Assembly: GCA_046724665.1 (NCBI GenBank) | Contig: JBKOWZ010000240.1 | Location: 1-14,385 of the forward strand | From: Actinocrinis sp046724665 | Lineage (GTDB): Bacteria; Actinomycetota; Actinomycetes; Streptomycetales; Catenulisporaceae | Direction: 5' to 3' | Length of the DNA: 14,385 nucleotides | Part shown: one piece after another, positions 1-7,100 of the stretch | Position numbering within the stretch: position 1 is the stretch's first letter | Layout of the letters: each line of letters opens with the position of its first letter | Notes under the pieces: model-generated | Databases searched by the model: none | Told to the model about the DNA's origin: nothing | Seen by the model: only the letters and a program-made list of their open reading frames with translations | Translations under genes and position numbers: made by a program

Positions 1-393
1 GGGCAGCACCGAGCGGGCGCGCCGCGCGGCGGCCTTCTGCGCGCCGCGCGGCGGGGAACCGACCGCTTCCTTCGCCGGCTGCGGCGCCACCCGGGGTTTG
101 CGAAGGTCGCGCCGGGTCAGCGGGGGCAGCCGGACCGCGCCGTACTCGGCCAGCAGCGGCTCGGGGTCGAGACCGACCGCCCGGGCGTAGGCGCGGATGT
201 GCCCGCGGGCGTAGACGTCGCCGCCGCACTGGTCGAACTGGCCGTCCTCGATCCGGTGCAGCACCTCGGCGGTGATCCGGGTGCGCTCGGTCACCTGGCG
301 CGCGGTCAGCCCGGCGGCCAGCCGCGCGCGTTGCAGCCGCTCGCCGATCCGACGATGCGGATCCCGCTGCTCGCCCTGGTCCTGCTGCGCCAC
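1..393 (-). CDS. RodZ-like helix-turn-helix membrane protein, 3' part cut off by the window edge
   Basis: The 131 visible codons start at a GTG (391–393) and run open to the left edge. Residues about 14–84 form an N-terminal RodZ-type (HTH_25) helix-turn-helix: an IGERLQRARLAAGLTARQV-like first half, then RITAEVLHRIEDGQF, and a YARGHIRAYARAVGLDP segment diagnostic of the family. A basic Ala/Arg/Pro linker (about 90–131) follows, as expected before a transmembrane helix that would lie outside the window. RodZ-type proteins use this domain for protein contacts with the MreB cytoskeleton in rods; in actinomycetes the role of this homologue is unclear. The start is chosen because the domain begins about 14 residues in and an AAAGGCGGGG purine run precedes it; a GTG further upstream is out of frame. 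The gene follows ftsK on the same strand after 201 bp, an order commonly seen in actinobacteria (ftsK, HTH protein, then rimO and pgsA, from memory). Confidence 0.85.
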   Translation of the reverse strand, partial: MAQQDQGEQRDPHRRIGERLQRARLAAGLTARQVTERTRITAEVLHRIEDGQFDQCGGDVYARGHIRAYARAVGLDPEPLLAEYGAVRLPPLTRRDLRKPRVAPQPAKEAVGSPPRGAQKAAARRARSVLP

Positions 394-548
394 TTGGAAC
401 CCCGCCTTTCACGCTTCCGCCGGCCTCACGCATCTCGGGAGACCCTTGCCCGGAGGGAGCGCGCGCCTCCCCTCAGGCCGCCCGCAATCGCCCGATTGGC
501 TTTCGTTCGTCCGGCCTAACGCACGATCAAGCGAAGCGTCACACGGCG

Positions 549-575
549 CCGGTCCTCCTCCTCGGAGCCGACCGG
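549..575 (-). terminator. Candidate hairpin terminator of ftsK
   Basis: An inverted repeat begins 20 bp past the ftsK stop. Outer arms CCGGTC (549–554) and GACCGG (570–575) pair perfectly. Inner CTCC and GGAG add four pairs, with a 2-nt bulge and a 5-nt loop. No T tract follows on the minus strand, which is usual for actinomycete terminators. The rest of 394–594 shows no gene. Confidence 0.4.
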
Positions 576-594
576 AGCCCCGATCTTCGAGGAG

Positions 595-3288
595 CTAGGC
601 GGAACGCAGCGAATCGACCAGCTCTTGCAGATCATCGGGGCGGATCAGCACGTCACGGGCCTTGGCGCCCTCCGAGGGACCGACCACGCCGCGGGACTCG
701 AGCAGGTCCATCAGCCGGCCGGCCTTGGCGAAGCCGACCCGCAGCTTGCGCTGGAGCATCGAGGTCGAGCCGAACTGGGTGGAGACCACCAGCTCGGCGG
801 CTTGCAGCAGCAGTTCGAGATCGTCGCCGATCTCCTCGTCGATCTCGCGCTTCTTCTCGGCCGATTCGGTCACGTCCGGCCGGTACTCGGGCTTGAGCTG
901 CTCCTTGCAGTGCTTGACGACCGCCTCGATCTCCCGGTCGGCCAGGTACGCGCCCTGCAGCCGGATCGGCTTCGAGGCGCCCATCGGCAGGAACAGCGCG
1001 TCGCCCTTGCCGACCAGCTTCTCCGCGCCGGGCTGGTCCAGGATGACCCGCGAGTCGGCCAGCGAGGAGGTGGCGAAGGCGAGCCGGGAGGGCACGTTGG
1101 CCTTGATCAGGCCGGTGACGACGTCCACGCTCGGCCGCTGCGTGGCCAGCACCAGGTGGATGCCGGCGGCGCGGGCCAGCTGGGTGATCCGGACGATGGA
1201 GTCCTCGACGTCGCGCGGCGCGACCATCATCAGGTCGGCCAGCTCGTCCACGATCACCAGCAGGTACGGGTACGGCCGGTACTCGCGCTCGCTGCCCGGC
1301 AGCGGCTTGAGCTTGCCGGAGCGCACCGCCTTGTTGAAGTCGTCCACGTGCCGGAAGCCGGAGGCGGCCAGGTCGTCGTAGCGCAGGTCCATCTCGCGCA
1401 CGACCCACTGGAGCGCCTCGGCGGCCTTCTTCGGCGAGGTGATGATCGGGGTGATCAGGTGCGGGATGCCCTCGTACGAGGTCAGCTCGACCCGCTTGGG
1501 GTCCACCAGCACCAGCCGCACCTCGTCCGGGGTGGCCCGGCACAGCACCGAGGTGATGAGGGTGTTGATGCAGGTGGACTTGCCGGCGCCGGTGGCCCCG
1601 GCGACCAGGATGTGCGGCATCTTGGTCAGGTTGGCGGTGATGTCCCGGCCCTCGACGTCCTTGCCGAGGGCGACCAGCATCGGGTGGTGGTCGGCGACGG
1701 CGCCCGGCGAGCGCAGGATGTCGCCGAGCGCGACCATCTCCCGGTCCATGTTCGGGATCTCGATGCCGATCGCCTGCTTGCCCGGGATCGGCGAGAGGAT
1801 CCGCACGTCGGCCGAGGCGACCGCGTAGGCGATGTTCTTCGACAGGGCGGTGATGCGCTCGACCTTGACCGCCTGGCCGAGCTCGACCTCGTACCTGGTC
1901 ACCGTCGGGCCGCGGGTGAAGCCGGTGACCTGTGCGTCCACCGCGAACTGCTCGAAGACGCTGGTGAGCTGCTCGACCACCTGGTCGTTGGCCTTCGAGC
2001 GCACCCGCAGCGGGGTGCCCCTGGCCAGCAGGTCGGCCGAGGGCAGCTCGTACACGACGTCGCCGGAGAGGGTCAGCTGCTCGACCCGCGGCACCGTCGG
2101 CACCTGCTCGGCGGGCTGGGCCCGGCCGGAACCGCCGCTCGCGGAGCCGGCCGGGACCTCGCGCGGCGGCTTGCGCTGCTGCGCCTGCGCCGGGAACGGC
2201 AGGAAGACGGTCGGCTCGGCCTCACCGGGATCCGGTTCGGCACCGGGATCCGGGTCGCCGAGCGGCAGTCCCTCGGCCGGGTCGAGCGGCGGCCGTGGGG
2301 TACGGCGGCGCGCGGGCCGCGGCTGCGGCCGCGACGGCAGCTCGGTCGGGTCGGTCGTGTCGTCCTGGAACTCGGCCGGCAGCTGCTGCGGGGGCGGCGT
2401 GCCGTGCAGCGCCCGGTACAGCAGCGAGTCGGCCTTGGCGCGCAGCGAGCGCAGCCGGTCCGGGATCCGGTAGACCGGCGTGGCGGTCGTCACCAGCAGG
2501 CCGAAGAACACCACGAGCAGCAGCAGCGGCACCGCGAGCCACTGGCTGAGCACCGCGGACAGCGGCGCGGAGGCCAGGTAGCCGAGCCAGCCGCCGCCGT
2601 GCCGCATCGCGTGCGGGCCCATCGGCGGCGTCGGCGCGCCCTGGCCGATGTGCACGATGCCGACGACGCCGAGCGTCAGCGCGGCCAGGCCGATGGCGAT
2701 GCGCCCGGCGTCCTCGGAGGTCTCCTCGGGGTGCCGCATGACCCTGGCGGCGAGGCCGACCAGCAGCAGCGGGACCAGCTTGTCGAGCACCCCGACGCCG
2801 CCGGTGACCACGGTGGTCAGCGCGCCGCCGACCGGTCCGGGCAGCTGGTGCCAGACCGCGGCGCCGACGATCAGCGCGGCGGCCAGCAGGGCGAGGCCGA
2901 TGCCGTCGCGGCGGTGGTCCGGGTGCAGGTTGCGGGCGCCGGAGCCGGCCCGCCGGAACAGGTGCCCGGCGCCGCGGGCCAGACCCATCCAGACCAGGGA
3001 TATGGCGAGCACGATGCCCTGGGAGACCAGGTCGAGCGGACCCTTGGTGACCGGCCGCGACGGATTGGCCCGGCGGGCGCGCCGCGCGGCGGCCGTCGAG
3101 CGGCCGGAGGCCGCAGACGCCTGAGACGAGCCGCCGGAGCGGCGCGCGGCGTTGCCCGAGGCCGCATTCCCTCTGGCGGCGGTGCTGCCCTTGGTACCAG
3201 TGCTCTTGGTACCGCCGCCCTTGGCCGCAGGCGCGCCCGAGGCCGCGTTCTTCTGACGCGGCGGGGGCGTTCGGGCAGAGGTCGCCAT
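595..3288 (-). CDS. ftsK: DNA translocase FtsK (FtsK/SpoIIIE family)
   Basis: A complete 897-residue, membrane-anchored ATPase that pumps chromosomal DNA through closing septa; in sporulating actinomycetes it clears chromosomes from sporulation septa. Residues 1–80 are a basic Ala/Gly/Lys-rich tail. About 87–270 hold four or five hydrophobic segments (for example 129–147 and 247–268). About 295–400 is a Pro-rich linker. The motor spans about 410–800, with Walker A GATGAGKS at 564–571, the signature VDPKRVELTSYEGIPHL, Walker B LLVIVDELADLM at 676–687, and the LVLATQRPSVDVVTGLIKAN block. A winged-helix gamma domain (about 825–890, STSMLQRKLRVGFAKAGRLMDLL) reads oriented DNA motifs. Length and order are normal for the family. 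The ATG has only a GGAG one base upstream, an unusually tight spacing, but no better start exists before the first membrane segment. osaB lies upstream and an HTH gene downstream, all on the minus strand. Confidence 0.97.
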   Translation of the reverse strand: MATSARTPPPRQKNAASGAPAAKGGGTKSTGTKGSTAARGNAASGNAARRSGGSSQASAASGRSTAAARRARRANPSRPVTKGPLDLVSQGIVLAISLVWMGLARGAGHLFRRAGSGARNLHPDHRRDGIGLALLAAALIVGAAVWHQLPGPVGGALTTVVTGGVGVLDKLVPLLLVGLAARVMRHPEETSEDAGRIAIGLAALTLGVVGIVHIGQGAPTPPMGPHAMRHGGGWLGYLASAPLSAVLSQWLAVPLLLLVVFFGLLVTTATPVYRIPDRLRSLRAKADSLLYRALHGTPPPQQLPAEFQDDTTDPTELPSRPQPRPARRRTPRPPLDPAEGLPLGDPDPGAEPDPGEAEPTVFLPFPAQAQQRKPPREVPAGSASGGSGRAQPAEQVPTVPRVEQLTLSGDVVYELPSADLLARGTPLRVRSKANDQVVEQLTSVFEQFAVDAQVTGFTRGPTVTRYEVELGQAVKVERITALSKNIAYAVASADVRILSPIPGKQAIGIEIPNMDREMVALGDILRSPGAVADHHPMLVALGKDVEGRDITANLTKMPHILVAGATGAGKSTCINTLITSVLCRATPDEVRLVLVDPKRVELTSYEGIPHLITPIITSPKKAAEALQWVVREMDLRYDDLAASGFRHVDDFNKAVRSGKLKPLPGSEREYRPYPYLLVIVDELADLMMVAPRDVEDSIVRITQLARAAGIHLVLATQRPSVDVVTGLIKANVPSRLAFATSSLADSRVILDQPGAEKLVGKGDALFLPMGASKPIRLQGAYLADREIEAVVKHCKEQLKPEYRPDVTESAEKKREIDEEIGDDLELLLQAAELVVSTQFGSTSMLQRKLRVGFAKAGRLMDLLESRGVVGPSEGAKARDVLIRPDDLQELVDSLRSA

Positions 3289-3346
3289 ACTCCGAAGGCT
3301 AACGGAAGATCATCGTGTGCTGCCGCTGCCACGCCGTGCCGCGCAC

Positions 3347-3444
3347 TGACGCGGCGTCAGCCGCCGTATCGACACCGCATATCGACACGGCGTCATATCC
3401 AGACCGCGTCATATCAACACCGCGTCATAATCCACACAACGTCA
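3347..3444. repeat. Array of GCGTCA/TGACGC elements between osaB and ftsK
   Basis: A perfect palindrome TGACGC-G-GCGTCA occupies 3347–3359. GCGTCA recurs at 3390, 3406 and 3422, exactly 16 bp apart, and as ACGTCA at 3439 inside the osaB stop region. Each is part of a longer degenerate unit reading roughly CATATCnACACCGCGT; the CATATC portions begin at 3378, 3394 and 3410, with variants at 3365 (CGTATC) and 3426 (CATAATC). The array fills most of the 153-bp gap upstream of ftsK, so it probably overlaps the ftsK promoter. Operator function is inferred, not seen. Confidence 0.6.
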
Positions 3445-4089
3445 GGCGAGTGCGTCTATGGCCGAGCGCAGCCGGGCGAGCCGGGTTCCCAGCACGTCCA
3501 CCGTCGCCGCCAGCTCCTCGCGCGGCACCGACTCGCGCAGGTCGTCCCCGGCGAGCTTCTCCAGCGTGCGGGTGTGCTCCTCGACCGCGGCCAGCCGCGC
3601 GGACAGCTCCGCGACCAGCTGCGAGCCGGACTGCCGGCCGTCACTGTGGGCGCCCTCGGCCAGCCGCTGCGCCAGCAGCGCGGCCTGCTCCCTGAGCAGC
3701 TGGTTCTTGCGGTGCAGCTCGACGAACACCGAGACCTTGGCGCGCAGGATCCACGGGTCGAAGGGCTTGGACAGGTAGTCCACCGCGCCGGCCGCGTAGC
3801 CGCGGAAGGTGTGGTGCGGGCCGTTGGAGACGGCGGTCAGGAAGATGATCGGGATGTCCTTGGTCCGTTCGCGCCGCTTGATGTGCGCGGCGGTCTCGAA
3901 GCCGTCGAGCCCGGGCATCTGCACGTCCAGCAGGATCACCGCGAAATCGTCGGTGAGCAGCGCCTTCAGTGCCTCCTCGCCGGAGTTCGCGCGCACCAGC
4001 GTCTGGTCGAGCGCGCCGAGAACGGCCTCCAGGGCCACCAGGTTCTCCGGCCGGTCGTCGACCAACAGGATCTTCGCGCGGTCTGCCAC
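3442..4089 (-). CDS. osaB: Response regulator OsaB: receiver domain plus coiled-coil tail
   Basis: The 215-residue protein has a receiver domain at about 5–125 with acidic pocket D11/D12, phosphoacceptor D55 (LLDVQMPG), T85 and K108 (LSKPFDP). The rest is charged and helical, with coiled-coil-like stretches at about 123–145, 158–182 and 189–215, and no DNA-binding or enzymatic output domain. It probably signals by protein contact once phosphorylated by OsaA. The GTG at 4087–4089 is chosen because GGAAGG sits 6 bases upstream and the receiver starts at once; a longer frame to 4185 would overlap the osaA end and add a tail unlike a receiver. It lies 64 bp after osaA on the same strand. S. coelicolor osaB, next to ftsK, has the same neighbours and is needed for osmoadaptation (established for that species; orthology here rests on domains and order). 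Confidence 0.93.
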   Translation of the reverse strand: MADRAKILLVDDRPENLVALEAVLGALDQTLVRANSGEEALKALLTDDFAVILLDVQMPGLDGFETAAHIKRRERTKDIPIIFLTAVSNGPHHTFRGYAAGAVDYLSKPFDPWILRAKVSVFVELHRKNQLLREQAALLAQRLAEGAHSDGRQSGSQLVAELSARLAAVEEHTRTLEKLAGDDLRESVPREELAATVDVLGTRLARLRSAIDALA

Positions 4090-4107
4090 CCGTCGCCTTC
4101 CGTCAGC

Positions 4108-4133
4108 GGCGGCCGAGGTCTCCCACGGCCGCC
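4108..4133 (-). promoter_or_regulatory. GC-rich hairpin in the osaA–osaB gap, next to the osaB RBS
   Basis: GGCGGCCG (4108–4115) and CGGCCGCC (4126–4133) form a perfect 8-bp all-GC stem with a 10-nt loop. It starts 20 bp past the osaA stop and ends 6 bp before the osaB GGAAGG (4096–4101). It could act as a partial terminator, a processing site or a translation modulator that separates osaB output from osaA. No T tract follows. Confidence 0.45.
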
Positions 4134-4153
4134 TGTCCGTCTCCGCGGTCGGT

Positions 4154-7100
4154 CTACCGTACCGGTCGGCCGTCCTCATCGGCATTGAGCCAACCCCTGA
4201 TCAGGCTCAGCAGCTGATCTATGTCTACCGGTTTCGTCACATATTCGGACGCGCCCGCGTCCAGCGCCTTCTCCCGGTCGCCGTGCATCGCCTTCGCGGT
4301 CAGCGCGATGATCGGCAGCTCGGCGAACCGGTCCATCCGCCGGATCGCGGCCATCGTGGCATATCCGTCCATCTCCGGCATCATGATGTCCATCAGTACC
4401 AGGTCGATGTGATCTGCGCGTTCGAGCACGTCGATGCCTTCGCGGCCGTTCTCCGCGTACCGCACCGACAGCCCTCGCTGTTCCAAGACACTTGTGAGGG
4501 CGAAAACGTTGCGTACGTCATCGTCAACGATCAGTACCGTCTCACCGTTGAAGCGGCCGGTGAACCGCGGCGCGTCCTCGCGTGCCGCCTCCTTGCCGAG
4601 GAACATCTGGCCGTTGGCCCGCCCGCCGCGGTCGCGGTCGGCGCGGTCGCCGGCCGAGGCGATCGCCTTCTCCAGGCTCTGCGCCTCGATGACGCCGCGC
4701 TGCTCGGGCACCCGCGGGCCGCCGGACCGGCCGGCCGGCTCGGCAGTGTGCTCCAGCGGCAGGTAGAGGGTGAAGACCGAGCCGCGGCCCAGCGTGGAGC
4801 CGACGGTGATGCCGCCGCCGAGCAGGTGCGCGATCTCCCGGCTGATCGACAGGCCGAGGCCGGTGCCGCCGTGCTTGCGGCTGATCGTCCCGTCGGCCTG
4901 CTGGAACGCCTCGAAGATGATGCGCAGCTTCTCCTCGGCGATGCCGATGCCGGTGTCGGCCACCGCGAACGCGATCGCCCGGCTCGGCCCGGACGTGCCG
5001 GGCTCGCCCTCGCCGGCCGAGCCGAACGGGACGCCGTCCTCGACCGTGACGCGCAGCTCCACCGAGCCGGACTCGGTGAACTTGACCGCGTTCGAGAGCA
5101 GGTTGCGCAGGATCTGCTGGAGCCGCTGCTCGTCGGTGTGCAGCTCGGCGGGCACCTTCGGGTCGAGCCGGATGTTGAAGTCCAGGCCCTTCTCCACGGT
5201 CAGCGGGCGGAAGGTGGCCTCGACGTACTCGACCAGGGTGCTCACGGCTATCGGCGCGGCCTGCACGTCCATCCGGCCGGCCTCGATCTTCGACAGGTCC
5301 AGGATGTCGCTGATCAGCCCGAGCAGGTCGGATCCGGCCGAGTGGATGGTCTCGGCGAAGTCCACCTGCTTGGCCGTCAGGTTCCCGTCGTTGTTGTCGG
5401 CCAGCAGCCTGGCCAGGATCAGCAGGCTGTTGAGCGGGGTGCGCAGCTCGTGCGACATGTTCGCCAGGAACTCGGACTTGTACTTCGAGGCCAGCGCCAG
5501 CTGGTCGGCCCGTTCCTCGAGCGCCTGGCGGGCCTGCTCGATCTCCGAGTTCTTGACCTCGATGTCCTTGTTCTGCCTGGCCAGCAGCGCCGCCTTGTCC
5601 TCGAGCTCGGCGTTGGAGCGGCGCAGCTCCTCCTGCTGGCGCTGGAGCTCCTCGGAGCGGTCCTCCAGCTGCGCGGTCAGCTGCTGGGACTTGATCAGCA
5701 GGTCCTCGGTGACGCTGTTGGCCATGATGGTGTTCACCGTCACGCCGATGGTCTCCACGATCTGGTCGAGGAAGGCCAGCTGGGTCTCGGTGAACCGGTG
5801 GAACGAGGCGAACTCGATCACCGCGAGCACCTGCGACTCGAACAGCACCGGCAGCACGATCAGCGAGGCCGGGTCGGCCGCGCCGAGGCCGGTGGACACC
5901 GGCAGGTACCCGGGCGGCACCTGCTCGACCAGGATCGGGCCGCGCTGGTCGGCGGCCTGGCCGACCAGCCCCTCGCCGATGCGGAACCTGACCGGGACCG
6001 AGGCGCCGTCCCGCCCCGGGGTCTCGGTGAGCCGGCCGTAGCCGGCCAGCATCCGCAGCGAGTCGGACTCGCGCAGGTAGAAGGCGCCCTGCTGGGCGCT
6101 GACCACCGGGGTCAGCTCGGCCATGATCAGCTGCGCCACGGCCAGCAGGTCCCGCTTGCCCTGCATCAGGCCGCTGATGCGGGCCAGGTTGCCCTTGAGC
6201 CAGTCCTGGTCCTGGTTGCGCCGGGTGGTCTCGCGCAGGTTGGCGATCATCTGGTTGATGTTGTCCTTGAGCTCGGCCACCTCCCCGGACGCGTCCACGT
6301 CGATCTGCTGGGTCAGGTCGCCGCGGGTCACCGCGGTGGCCACCTCGGCGATCGCGCGCACCTGCGTGGTCAGGTTCCCGGCCAGCTGGTTCACGCTCTC
6401 GGTCAGGCCCTGCCAGGTGCCGCCGACGCCGGGCACCCGCGCCTGACCGCCCAGCTCGCCCTCGGTACCCACCTCGCGGGCGACACGGGTGACCTCCGCG
6501 GCGAACGCGGAGAGCTGGTCCACCATCGTGTTGATCGTCGTCTTCAGCTCCAGGATCTCGCCGGAGGCGTCCACGTCGATCTTCTTGGTCAGGTCGCCGC
6601 GCGCCACCGCCGTCGTGACCAGCGCGATGTTACGCACCTGACTGGTCAGGGAGTTAGCCATCCCGTTAACGTTGTCGGTCAGGTCCTTCCAGGTGCCGCC
6701 GACGCCGGGCACCCGCGCCTGGCCGCCCAGCTTGCCCTCGGTGCCCACCTCGCGGGCGATACGCGTCACCTCGTCGGCGAACGCGGAGAGCTGGTCCACC
6801 ATCGTGTTGATGGTGTTCTTCAGCTCCAGCACCTCGCCGCGCGCGTCCACCTCGATCTTCTCGGTCAGGTCGCCGCGGGCCACCGCCGAGGCGACCTGCG
6901 AGATCTCGCGCACCTGGCTGGTGAGGTTGTTCGCCATGAAGTTGACGTTGTCGGTCAGGTCCTTCCAGGTCCCCGCCACACCGCGCACCCTGGCCTGTCC
7001 GCCGAGCCGGCCCTCGGTGCCCACCTCGCGCGCCACGCGCGTGACCTCGTCGGCGAACCCGGAGAGCTGATCGACCATCGTGTTGATGGTCTCCTTCAGC

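Noticed and set aside
199..519. Plus-strand frame over the HTH gene and the ftsK downstream gap
   Set aside because: Antisense to a convincing RodZ-type HTH domain, with no RBS or domain of its own.
3073..3094. A 22-bp stretch of ftsK identical to positions 13–34 in the HTH gene
   Set aside because: Both encode AAARRAR in basic linkers near membrane segments in the same frame. Extreme GC and Ala/Arg coding bias explain the match without a shared element.
4090..4185. Longer osaB reading frame starting at 4185
   Set aside because: It would overlap osaA by 32 bases and add 32 Arg-rich residues before the receiver; the GTG at 4089 has a well-spaced GGAAGG.
625..4188. Plus-strand open frame of about 1187 codons opposite ftsK and osaB
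   Set aside because: It runs through two real genes and the gap between them, shows no domain, and has the composition of a shadow frame.
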